Shown: positions 1 to 7,938 of the stretch, in pieces
How positions within the stretch are numbered: the stretch's first letter is position 1
Layout of the letters: every line of letters starts with the position of its first letter
Assembly (NCBI RefSeq): GCF_020686965.1
Contig: NZ_JAJEPS010000003.1
Location: 1-64,000, forward strand
Direction: 5' to 3'
Length of the DNA stretch: 64,000 bases
Source: Hominiventricola filiformis
GTDB lineage: Bacteria > Bacillota > Clostridia > Lachnospirales > Lachnospiraceae
Notes under the pieces: generated by a model
The model's database searches: none
What the model was told of the DNA's origin: nothing
The model's input: the letters and a program-made list of their open reading frames with translations, nothing else
Translations under genes and position numbers: made by a program

Positions 1-68
1 ATACAGCGAAAATGAGGTATAATCCCTCTGTATTATTTTGTTTAGTCGCATAAACTGATTATACCACG

Positions 69-96
69 AACGCCGGGTTTTTCGAAGCTCGGCGTT
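69..96 (+). terminator. possible terminator of a gene left of the window
   Basis: An inverted repeat AACGCCG/CGGCGTT encloses a T-rich loop and is followed on the plus strand by a short T-rich run (TTTTG). It faces the minus-strand operon that ends at 177, so it probably ends a plus-strand transcript entering from outside the window. The owner gene is not visible. Positions 1-68 hold nothing I can name. Confidence 0.45.
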
Positions 97-109
97 TTGT
101 GTTGGATAT

Positions 110-153
110 ATAAAATGAGCTGCCGCACGTTAGTGCGACAGCCCCCATTTTAT
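110..153 (-). terminator. intrinsic terminator of the acid-catabolism operon
   Basis: ATAAAATG pairs with CATTTTAT, and the inner arms CTGCCGCAC/GTGCGACAG have one mismatch around a GTTA loop. On the minus strand the outer arm supplies the U-rich tail. It lies 24 bp after the last stop codon of the operon. Confidence 0.7.
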
Positions 154-176
154 AAGAAACGAGAGAACTTTTTCAT

Positions 177-1337
177 CTATACATAATTACACAATCTTGC
201 AATTCCGACTTCTCTCATCTTAAATATTTCCGCTTGTGTCTTGTATCCATTAGCAACTTTAACAACGAGTTCAAATAATTCATCCCCATTATCTGCTGCT
301 GAAATATTATCTGTAATGATAGGACTGGCATCAAAATCCATATTACAGTGCATTTTTTTATAGGTTTCCTGATTTCCAGTTACTTTAATAACCGGAATCA
401 CAGGATTACCGATTGGTGTACCTCTTCCAGTTGTAAAAACTGCTATTTGTGCTCCGCCCGCAGCCATTCCACATAAAGACGCACTATCCGCTCCTGGAGT
501 ATCCATAATCACTAATCCATGTTCAGTCACCTCTTCTGCATACTCATACACTGCCTGAATTTTTGTAGAGCCACCCTTGTATATACATCCTAATGACTTT
601 TCTTCAAGGGTTGTAATTCCACCTTTTTTGTTTCCCGGTGCAGGATTCGTCCCTCGTAGATCTGTATTCAGATTTTTGAGATAATTTTCATACCTCTCTG
701 TAATTTCAAAAATACGGGCAGCAACTTTTTCATTAACCGCTCGTTCCGCAAGAATTCTTTCTGCCCCCATGAATTCTGTTGTTTCACTGAGGATAACCGT
801 TCCTCCTTTTTCTACCAAACGATCGCTCATCCTCCCAACACACGGATTGGCGGCAATTCCCGATGTTGCATCACTTCCTCCACACTCTGTTCCTACAATC
901 AGATGAGACAGGTCATATAATTCCGAATGAAGAAGACTACTTTCCTGAACGAGCTTCCTTGCCAGTTCACTCGCCTTCTTTACCGTTCCCTCTGTTCCTC
1001 CACACTCCTGAATTACCAATTTATGAAGCGGCTTATTAGTACGTTTTCGTATATTATCATATATTCGTTCTGCTCCGCACACTTCACATCCGTTTCCGAT
1101 TATAATCGTTCCATATACGTTCGGATTTGCTGCAAATCCGCTCAAAATATCAATCGTATACTGAACATCATCCTGTGTCTGAGAACATCCATTCTGATTC
1201 GTAAATGTAACCGTTCCATCTATCATATCGGCTACCATACGACAAGTTTCAGAAGAACAATTACAGGTGGGCAAAATCAATACATAATTTCTGATTCCGA
1301 TTTTTCCATCTGGTCTTTTATATCCTGAAAATTTCAT
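177..1337 (-). CDS. UxaA-family hydro-lyase, large subunit (SuyB/altronate dehydratase C-terminal type)
   Basis: 386 residues matching the large part of the UxaA family, which eliminates water (altronate, galactarate) or sulfite (sulfolactate) from 2,3-disubstituted acids with an iron cofactor. Family signatures are NQNGC (Cys51), GNGCE (Cys84), QECGG (Cys112) and GTECGGSD (Cys152). Classical UxaA is a single chain near 500 residues. Here the SAF-type small part is a separate gene 10 bp upstream, the split layout of SuyA/SuyB sulfolactate sulfo-lyase. A good ribosome site (AGAGGTG) precedes the ATG. It is the last gene of a nine-gene minus-strand operon with a TTT importer and a LarA-type racemase, so the substrate is probably a hydroxy- or sulfo-acid. 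The family call is firm; altronate, galactarate or sulfolactate cannot be separated from sequence. Confidence 0.85.
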   Translation of the reverse strand: MKFSGYKRPDGKIGIRNYVLILPTCNCSSETCRMVADMIDGTVTFTNQNGCSQTQDDVQYTIDILSGFAANPNVYGTIIIGNGCEVCGAERIYDNIRKRTNKPLHKLVIQECGGTEGTVKKASELARKLVQESSLLHSELYDLSHLIVGTECGGSDATSGIAANPCVGRMSDRLVEKGGTVILSETTEFMGAERILAERAVNEKVAARIFEITERYENYLKNLNTDLRGTNPAPGNKKGGITTLEEKSLGCIYKGGSTKIQAVYEYAEEVTEHGLVIMDTPGADSASLCGMAAGGAQIAVFTTGRGTPIGNPVIPVIKVTGNQETYKKMHCNMDFDASPIITDNISAADNGDELFELVVKVANGYKTQAEIFKMREVGIARLCNYV

Positions 1338-1347
1338 TTATACACCT

Positions 1348-1626
1348 CTAATTATTTGTTTTCAATACGCTTTTTACATTATGCTCATGGACATGCTCTC
1401 CTTTTTGAATCAACCTGGAGGCAAGCCCTATAATTTCTCCATATTTATATACCGGTCCATCTTCTGGAATCTCTGTCAAGGAAATTTTATGATAAACTGG
1501 AATCATATCTTTCGCCTGAATACAGTTCAGACTTTCATTAGATAATATAACGTCTTCCCCCTTCTCTACATTGCCTAAAACTACAGCCACATTATCCATT
1601 TCATGGATCTTCAATGCCTTCAACAC
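1348..1626 (-). CDS. UxaA-family hydro-lyase, small subunit (SAF domain, SuyA-like)
   Basis: A 92-residue SAF-domain protein. The second half carries the pattern typical of UxaA N-termini: IPVYHK, then VYKYGEIIG, then GEHVHEHN. In the family this domain packs on the large subunit and helps close the active site; the two chains together give about 478 residues, close to a fused UxaA. The likely start is the GTG at 1624-1626, after AGGAGG with a short 4-base spacer; the following TTG would have a more usual spacer. It lies between the AEC permease and the large subunit, almost certainly cotranscribed. Separate small and large genes favour a SuyAB-like enzyme over a standard altronate dehydratase, but this is inference. 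Confidence 0.8.
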   Translation of the reverse strand: MLKALKIHEMDNVAVVLGNVEKGEDVILSNESLNCIQAKDMIPVYHKISLTEIPEDGPVYKYGEIIGLASRLIQKGEHVHEHNVKSVLKTNN

Positions 1627-1636
1627 TATACCTCCT

Positions 1637-2590
1637 CTAAATCAATCGAAATGTCCCAAGAAAAAATACCCATGCAAAGATAGAAAACAAAGAGCAGACT
1701 GAACTTGCCATGACAATTTCACCTGCAAGCTCTTCGTCACATCCTGCCTCCTTAGCCATTGCAAAGGAAGCTACCGCTGTAGGCGAAGCCATTGCTCCAA
1801 GTACCATTACTAACATCTGCCTGCGCATGCCCAAACCATAACAAACAATAAACACAATAAGTGGAACAATAAATAACTTCCCTAACACGGTAAATGAGAT
1901 ATATTTCCAATTTTTTCTGATACTTTTTAACTGTATGGTCGCTCCCAGCACAACGAACGCCAAAGGTGTCGAGATTCCTCCGATAGTTCTAAGTGAATCC
2001 TCTAATATTTTCGGGAAATGAATTCCCAGCACAAGAAACAAAAGTCCTACTACAGGTCCTTGTACCAGTGGATTCAATACAACACTTTTTAGAATCTTAC
2101 GAAAACTAAGCCGTCCACCTGAAGAACCGAAGATTTCCAGCACGATTGCAGATAAGATATTAATAACCGGGATGATCACTGATATCAGCACAGATACCAT
2201 GCCTGAATCATCCGAGCCATAAATAGATTCAAATACTGGAAGACCATACAATATCAAATTGCTTCGATAAAATCCCTGTATCATCACTCCGCATTTTGAA
2301 CGGTCAGTCACAAATTTAGGCAAAATCATGATAAGAATCGTTACAATGAATACATAACATATTGTAATAATCAGCGTTAATTTTCTGATCTGAGGATTCA
2401 AAACATCCTCTAAATTCATCTTATATGTATTCATGAACAGCATTACAGCCATAAAAAAGCGAAACAGCATCTTATTCAGATAATTGATGGTATGATCATC
2501 TATCATCTTTTTGTATCTCATAAAGCATCCGCATACCATCATCAGCAATAACGGAAATACCACATTTACAGCAAGTCCAAAACTTTCCAT
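1637..2590 (-). CDS. AEC-family (auxin efflux carrier) permease
   Basis: 317 residues with about ten hydrophobic segments across the whole length, a short N-terminus that enters the membrane at once, and the C-terminal GAMASPTAVASFAMA segment with its proline break typical of the AEC (bile/auxin carrier-like) superfamily. Bacterial members move dicarboxylates or other organic acids, often next to the enzymes that use them. Here it sits between a LarA-like racemase and the SuyA-like subunit, 10-11 bp from each, so it is part of the operon. Since the operon already has a TTT importer, this second permease could export a product or take up a related acid. The direction of transport is not deducible. 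Confidence 0.8.
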   Translation of the reverse strand: MESFGLAVNVVFPLLLMMVCGCFMRYKKMIDDHTINYLNKMLFRFFMAVMLFMNTYKMNLEDVLNPQIRKLTLIITICYVFIVTILIMILPKFVTDRSKCGVMIQGFYRSNLILYGLPVFESIYGSDDSGMVSVLISVIIPVINILSAIVLEIFGSSGGRLSFRKILKSVVLNPLVQGPVVGLLFLVLGIHFPKILEDSLRTIGGISTPLAFVVLGATIQLKSIRKNWKYISFTVLGKLFIVPLIVFIVCYGLGMRRQMLVMVLGAMASPTAVASFAMAKEAGCDEELAGEIVMASSVCSLFSIFAWVFFLGTFRLI

Positions 2591-2601
2591 ATGCTTCCTA
2601 T

Positions 2602-3891
2602 CTACCAGTTAAATATACATTCTCCGGCTTCGTTGAATTTCAGTTTTTCTGCTTCTTCAAGGATTTCCAAAGACGGAATTTTCCTCACTTCCTCCAAATG
2701 CGCTTCTGAAACATAAATTGTTTCCATCTCCATTGTATTTTTAATAAAAATCATTCTGGGCATCTGCTTATCAATACCAACACATCCATTTATCAACGCC
2801 TGAATTACCAGTTTTTCCGTGTCAAGAACAACGGGTATACGACTGGTAAACATGACTGTATTGGTTAACGCATTCGGATAAGTTGCTGCAAAATCCAGTT
2901 CATCAAAGCAGGCTCTTGTAGTTGCTTCTGCATGTCCCAATCCCATGAAATTGCCATGCGACAATTCTGACAGTCTCATAATCCCTACTTTCTGGCTTTT
3001 CAACCCGCCAGACGCATATGCGGAAGGCCACCTTCCGGTGATGTTTGGGTCCATGCCACTCCCTGAAATATTTTTCCCAATTTCTTTCACAATCAGAATG
3101 TCTGTTTCAGGAAGATACAGCTGTGCCATCTTAGAAAATGCCATTTTCAAAAGTTCCGGTTCACGCTCTGCAATTTGCTCTGCCGGTATTGCTTCTATAT
3201 ATGCCGTTTTATCAAATGCGTTTTCAACAATTCCAACGCCAAACAATACCGGAAAACGCCGCATAACAATATTGGCAAATAGTGGTATCCTTTCCGCAAA
3301 ATACTGATACCCCGCTTCGTGCATACTTTTTGCTCCACGCTGTTTTCCCATCCCAATGGTAAGCATCTTGAACAGTCCCGATTCATATGTCCCCCGGAAT
3401 GCAGTATGCGGTTTAATTCGATTAATCACCACAATTCCGTCTGCCTGCGATGCGTATAGATCTGTATATACCTCTAAACCATCTTCCGTTCTTCCTGCAA
3501 CAACCGTTTCCATTGTCGCCCGTACAGGACAGCCCAGATATTCTTCTGTTATCCCATATCCGGCAAGCATCTCCTTCTGCCCCTGCGCATTTGCTCCTGC
3601 ATGGCTTCCCATCGCCGGAAATACAAAAGGCTCTGCACCGCACTCTTTCAGAAAATCTACAACTTCCTTCACAATCTCTTTATGATTATCAATTCCACGG
3701 CTTCCTGCGCCTACCGCTATTGACATGCCAGGTTTGATTTTCTGCTGCAACCCTTTGCTTCTCAGCTCCCGCTTCATATATTCTGAAACATCTTCTATTC
3801 TATTTGCGTCAAACTTCTGTCGCACCTTTACCACCTTAGGTATCGGCACATCTTTCAATATATTGTTAATTACGGACATGTCATTTCTCAC
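2602..3891 (-). CDS. LarA-family nickel-pincer hydroxyacid racemase/epimerase
   Basis: 429 residues of the LarA (DUF2088) superfamily, which inverts the hydroxyl-bearing carbon of 2-hydroxyacids using a nickel-pincer nucleotide. An N-terminal nucleotide-handling region holds GAGSRG (61-66) and GSHAG (His97). The central NRIKPH (His162) is followed by SGLFK (Lys175) and SMH (His191). Lys175 and His191 are 16 residues apart, the spacing of cofactor-lysine 184 and nickel ligand 200 in Lactobacillus plantarum LarA, so the cofactor site looks intact. No larB, larC or larE is in the window; cofactor synthesis must be elsewhere. The operon context suggests it converts one enantiomer of the imported acid into the one handled by the dehydrogenase or lyase. 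The exact substrate is unknown. Confidence 0.75.
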   Translation of the reverse strand: MRNDMSVINNILKDVPIPKVVKVRQKFDANRIEDVSEYMKRELRSKGLQQKIKPGMSIAVGAGSRGIDNHKEIVKEVVDFLKECGAEPFVFPAMGSHAGANAQGQKEMLAGYGITEEYLGCPVRATMETVVAGRTEDGLEVYTDLYASQADGIVVINRIKPHTAFRGTYESGLFKMLTIGMGKQRGAKSMHEAGYQYFAERIPLFANIVMRRFPVLFGVGIVENAFDKTAYIEAIPAEQIAEREPELLKMAFSKMAQLYLPETDILIVKEIGKNISGSGMDPNITGRWPSAYASGGLKSQKVGIMRLSELSHGNFMGLGHAEATTRACFDELDFAATYPNALTNTVMFTSRIPVVLDTEKLVIQALINGCVGIDKQMPRMIFIKNTMEMETIYVSEAHLEEVRKIPSLEILEEAEKLKFNEAGECIFNW

Positions 3892-3946
3892 TATTTTATC
3901 CTTTCATTCAAAACGGGAGACTTTTGACAAGCCTCCCGTTCCATCA

Positions 3947-4900
3947 CTATTTCTCTAATTTGTTTACCGGCCAGCTTACCGATTTTCCTGTTAATACTTC
4001 GTCAATACCAATTCCTGCATGAACTGCCATATTGTCGAAACTTTCATACGAATGCGCTGCACAATGCGGACTCAAAATTACATTCTTCAATCCCAAAAGC
4101 GGATTATCTTCCTTCGGTGGCTCAGATGAAAGCACATCCAGGGCTGCCCCTTTAATTATACCTGTCGTCAGCGCCTGATAAAGATCTTCTTCATTTACAA
4201 CCTCTCCTCTGGCGCAATTTACCAGAAATGCTCCCGGCTTCATAAGGGACAGATACTTCATATTTACACTGCCCTTTGTTTCCGGTGTTGCCGGACAATG
4301 CAGAGAGACAAAATCAGAACGTTTATAAAGTTCTTCCATAGAATCCACCATCTCTACATATTCGGGCACTGCATCTTTCGGGATATATGCGTCAAATCCA
4401 ATAACCTTCATATCCAGACCCAGTGCAACCTTTTTTGCCACATAGCGTCCAATTCGCCCAAGTCCGACAATACCCACGGTCTTACCACTTAGTCCGGTCA
4501 TACGAACGCGATTTCTGGACTCCCAATCATGGTTTCTTACATTCTCATCCATCTCAACAATATGATGAGCCAACGCCATAATAAACGCAACTGCATGTTC
4601 TGCTACAGATTCCGAGTTGGAAAGCGGACCATTCGTCACCTGAATGCCAAGCTCTGTTGCCGCCTGAACATCTATATTGTCAACGCCCACTCCATGTCTG
4701 GACACAACCTTAAGATTCTTTCCGGCTTCCAGTACTTTTCTGGTAACGGGCGCCGTTCTGATCAGGATTGCATCACAATCAGTTACTTCTTTTGCTATGG
4801 TTTCTTCATCCGCAGCAGAGCCCATTTTAATCTCATATCCTTTATCCAAAAGAAATTTCTTTCCGGCTTCAGCGATATCCTGTGGAATTAATACCTTCAT
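3947..4900 (-). CDS. D-isomer-specific 2-hydroxyacid dehydrogenase (phosphoglycerate/sulfolactate dehydrogenase-like)
   Basis: 317 residues with the family's two-domain layout. The Rossmann motif GLGRIG is at 147-151, with an acidic residue (Asp170) at the end of the second strand, indicating NAD(H) rather than NADP(H). The catalytic triad is in place: Arg231 in CARGE, Glu260 in SSEPP, His279 in SPHCAAH. It lacks the C-terminal ACT domain of long SerA proteins. It should interconvert a 2-hydroxyacid and its 2-oxoacid. Neighbours are the DapA-like lyase upstream and the LarA-like racemase downstream. SlcC, the (S)-sulfolactate dehydrogenase, belongs to this family, which is one reason to consider sulfolactate; glyoxylate or hydroxypyruvate reduction is also possible. 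Confidence 0.85.
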   Translation of the reverse strand: MKVLIPQDIAEAGKKFLLDKGYEIKMGSAADEETIAKEVTDCDAILIRTAPVTRKVLEAGKNLKVVSRHGVGVDNIDVQAATELGIQVTNGPLSNSESVAEHAVAFIMALAHHIVEMDENVRNHDWESRNRVRMTGLSGKTVGIVGLGRIGRYVAKKVALGLDMKVIGFDAYIPKDAVPEYVEMVDSMEELYKRSDFVSLHCPATPETKGSVNMKYLSLMKPGAFLVNCARGEVVNEEDLYQALTTGIIKGAALDVLSSEPPKEDNPLLGLKNVILSPHCAAHSYESFDNMAVHAGIGIDEVLTGKSVSWPVNKLEK

Positions 4901-4925
4901 CTTACAATTCCTCCATCAAAATTTA

Positions 4926-5825
4926 TTATTTCAGAATCTCCATCTCAATGAGAATGTTCTTTAACTGCACTTTCTCTTCAGTGGTCATGATACCGGTCGG
5001 CATAGCACACGGTCCAGCCTCAATACCCAGAAGTTCCAGAGCCTCTTTGATAACAGTCGGGAAGGAACCAAGACCAAAAGCAATTCTAAGGGGAAGTAAT
5101 TTATACTGAGCTTCCAATGCGCCCTCTAAATCTCCTTCCTGATACTTATTGTAAATAGAAGAAACAAGTTTTGGAGCAACATTGGCAGTTGCAGCAACCG
5201 CACCAGTTGCACCATAAGACAGTGCACCATAAATCAGACTGTCTCTTCCCATCATCATATGGAAATCTTTTCCTGCTCTCGTCGTCTTATTGATAATATC
5301 CGCCGTATTCGTCAGATCACCAGTAGAATCCTTCATACCTACAATATTGGAAATATCTGCAAGTTTCGCCACTGTGTTTGGTTTGATTGTAATATGAGTC
5401 TTCGGTGCATTATCATACAGAATGATATTCATGTCTGTGCTGTTCGCAATTGATGCAAAATGATTGTACACCTCGTCCTGTGTCAGGCTGATGAAATATG
5501 GCGTCAGAACACTGATTGCATCGATTCCGCCAACTTTTTCAGCAATATGTACCAGATCAATTGACTGTCTGGTTCCAATCGCATTGGCTCCTGCATATAC
5601 TGGGACTCTGCCAGCCACCTGATCTACCGTTGCTTCCAGAACCTCCTGATATTCCTTCGGAGTTACCGCATAGAATTCTGCGGTCGTTCCCATTGCAAAG
5701 ATTCCGTGCACGCCACCATCAATCATATAATCAATTAATTTTCTAAGTGCCGGAATATTAACGCTTCCCTCCTTTGTCATCGGAGTAATCATTGCCGGCA
5801 AAATTCCTCTAGGTACAAATCTCAT
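4926..5825 (-). CDS. DapA-family (class I aldolase) lyase, not canonical DHDPS
   Basis: A 299-residue (beta/alpha)8 protein of the DHDPS/N-acetylneuraminate lyase superfamily. GTTAEF (46-51), Tyr137 and the Schiff-base lysine Lys165 in GMKDSTGD are intact, so aldol cleavage, condensation or dehydration through a pyruvoyl-lysine is expected. The arginine that binds the carboxylate of aspartate semialdehyde in true DHDPS (YNVPxRT) is a lysine here (YDNAPKT, Lys142), arguing against lysine biosynthesis. Members of this kind act on 2-keto-3-deoxy sugar acids or related 2-oxoacids. It directly follows tctA with a clean AGGAGG site. Pyruvate release from the imported acid is a reasonable guess, not a proof. 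Confidence 0.8.
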   Translation of the reverse strand: MRFVPRGILPAMITPMTKEGSVNIPALRKLIDYMIDGGVHGIFAMGTTAEFYAVTPKEYQEVLEATVDQVAGRVPVYAGANAIGTRQSIDLVHIAEKVGGIDAISVLTPYFISLTQDEVYNHFASIANSTDMNIILYDNAPKTHITIKPNTVAKLADISNIVGMKDSTGDLTNTADIINKTTRAGKDFHMMMGRDSLIYGALSYGATGAVAATANVAPKLVSSIYNKYQEGDLEGALEAQYKLLPLRIAFGLGSFPTVIKEALELLGIEAGPCAMPTGIMTTEEKVQLKNILIEMEILK

Positions 5826-5884
5826 TTTTCATTTCCTCCTAAATCATATATTATTATTTTTGAATCACACAAAGGTGATTATCA

Positions 5885-7363
5885 TCATTTTTTGGCATTT
5901 TTAATACTTTTATAAATACTAAAGGTAATTGATACAAACGCAATCATCAGGAACACCAGTGAAATTGGTCTTGTAAAGAACGGAGTGATACTTCCGTTGC
6001 TTAATGACAGCGCTCTTCTCAAATAAGTTTCCGTATATTCCGCAAGAATAAATCCTAAGATCAAAGGCGGAATGGAGAACTTTAATCTCTGCAATACAAA
6101 TGCGAGAATACCGCATCCAACCATTGCATATACATCAAACAGCCGATTGTTCTCAGCGAAAGCACCTACAACACAAAGGCATACGATAATTGGTAACAGG
6201 ATATTTTTCGGAATAGACAACAATCTAACAAAAACACGGATGCCCAAAAATTCCATTACAAGCATTGCGATATTTGCTACAATCAATGCAGCGAAGATAG
6301 CGTATACCATATTGCCATTATTCTGGAAAAGTAACGGTCCTGGCTGAATACCATGAATCATCAGTCCTCCCAGTAACATGGCTGTTACCGTATCTCCCGG
6401 TATACCAAGGGTCAGAAGCGGAATCAGCGCTCCACCGATGGATGCGTTATTGGCAGTCTCCGATGCCACAATACCTCCCATACATCCTTTTCCATACTCT
6501 TCTTTGTTTTTAGCCTGTGATTTTGCAACCGCATATGCAATCATATTTGATGTGCCGCCGCCAATACCAGGCAAAATTCCAATGCCCACACCAATTGCAG
6601 CTGAACGAACCATATTTACGGATTCTGCTCCGAATTCTTTCATACTGAAGCCGAAACCTTTCATCTTAAAACTTTTAACATCGTTCTGACTTACTTTCAC
6701 TTTGTTGCCAGCCTCAGAGATAACCTCCGAGATTGCATAGAAACCTATCATGACAGACAAAAGTGCCAGCCCATTATTCAGCATATTGCTGCCAAAAGTA
6801 AATCTTTTTACACTGTCAATCGGTGCGACTCCGATCATTGCCAATGCAAATCCAATCAATGCTGACAGGATGCCTTTGATCAGGTTACCGTCTGATAAAG
6901 CCGCTACCATCGTCAAGGAAAAAATTGTCACTGAAAAATACTCATAAGGTCCAAACTGAAGCGCAATCTTTGCAATCTGCGGAGCAAGCACCATCAATAT
7001 CAGGATACTGATCATACCGCCGATAAAGGAATATACAATACCTATTCCTAATGCCTTTCCAGCCTGTCCTTTTTCAGCCATCGGACCTCCGTCAAAGGTT
7101 GTTGCAACCGATGAAGGGGTTCCTGGAATTTTCAAAAGAATCGCTGAAATTAATCCTCCGGAAATACCTCCGATATAAAGACCAATCAACAGTGAAATAC
7201 CTGCTACTGGTTCCAAGCCAAACGAAATTGGCAAACACAATGCTACTGCCATCGTAGCACTCATTCCCGGAATTGCTCCGAAAATAATACCTAATATGAC
7301 TCCGCCGCAAATTAGGAGAAAAGTCATTGGCTGAAATACCGCTGCAAAAGCTGATAATAACAT
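5885..7363 (-). CDS. tctA: tripartite tricarboxylate transporter, large membrane subunit TctA
   Basis: 492 residues, about 11-12 membrane segments, the usual size for TctA. Both family glycine-proline signatures are present: GAIPGMSATMAVAL near residue 30 and GILPGIGGGTSNM in the middle. TctA forms the secondary-transport channel that accepts an organic acid from the external binding protein and moves it inward with the membrane potential or Na+/H+. The gene sits 12 bp after tctB with an AGGAGG ribosome site. TTT systems carry citrate, tartrate, sulfolactate, aromatic acids and others; the sequence does not tell which. Confidence 0.92.
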   Translation of the reverse strand: MLLSAFAAVFQPMTFLLICGGVILGIIFGAIPGMSATMAVALCLPISFGLEPVAGISLLIGLYIGGISGGLISAILLKIPGTPSSVATTFDGGPMAEKGQAGKALGIGIVYSFIGGMISILILMVLAPQIAKIALQFGPYEYFSVTIFSLTMVAALSDGNLIKGILSALIGFALAMIGVAPIDSVKRFTFGSNMLNNGLALLSVMIGFYAISEVISEAGNKVKVSQNDVKSFKMKGFGFSMKEFGAESVNMVRSAAIGVGIGILPGIGGGTSNMIAYAVAKSQAKNKEEYGKGCMGGIVASETANNASIGGALIPLLTLGIPGDTVTAMLLGGLMIHGIQPGPLLFQNNGNMVYAIFAALIVANIAMLVMEFLGIRVFVRLLSIPKNILLPIIVCLCVVGAFAENNRLFDVYAMVGCGILAFVLQRLKFSIPPLILGFILAEYTETYLRRALSLSNGSITPFFTRPISLVFLMIAFVSITFSIYKSIKNAKK

Positions 7364-7375
7364 ATTTTTTCCTCC

Positions 7376-7870
7376 TTATCCCAAAATTCCATCTGGCAGA
7401 GCCATCGAAAACCAATTTACAAATATGTAGTTAATCAATACGGGAACTATAATAGACAACACCGCAAAGAAAATTCTCTGTTTTGCTGTCGGTTTATCTG
7501 TCATGACATTAATCTGTAAAAAAAGATATAAAATACTGCTAATCAAAAATCCAATCGGCTTCAACAGTACCGCATAAGATACCATTAAGATAAAGCTCAG
7601 GAAAATCTTTTTATTATCCGGCTTTAATATCTCCTGTTCATCTACTTCCACTGCTGCTTTTCCTGCTCTCCTACCTTCCAACAATGCAGATACCCCATAA
7701 ATGATGGATAGCACAACCATCATCCATCCTATGAGTACTGGTAAAAATGCAGACCCCACGTCACCATTCTTCGCTTTTACCTCTATTCCTGTGGAGAGAA
7801 TCAAAATTGCGATTCCAAAAATCAAAGTAAATGAAGCGGCGATCATATCAAGTCGGGTTTCTTCCCTCAT
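7376..7870 (-). CDS. tctB: tripartite tricarboxylate transporter, small membrane subunit TctB
   Basis: 164 residues with four hydrophobic helices in the pattern of the poorly conserved TctB family; identity rests on this topology and on its place between tctC and tctA. A charged cytoplasmic loop (GRRAGKAAVEVDEQE) separates helices 2 and 3. It is the small integral partner of TctA; both are needed for transport in characterised systems. Confidence 0.85.
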   Translation of the reverse strand: MREETRLDMIAASFTLIFGIAILILSTGIEVKAKNGDVGSAFLPVLIGWMMVVLSIIYGVSALLEGRRAGKAAVEVDEQEILKPDNKKIFLSFILMVSYAVLLKPIGFLISSILYLFLQINVMTDKPTAKQRIFFAVLSIIVPVLINYIFVNWFSMALPDGILG

Positions 7871-7938
7871 TTGCTTTTACCTTCCTTTCCAAGAATCCAG
7901 ATGGACATTTATTTTATGTCCATCTGGTATCCTATATC

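Noticed and set aside
4926..5825. dapA of lysine biosynthesis
   Set aside because: The substrate arginine is replaced and the gene is embedded in a transport/catabolism operon.
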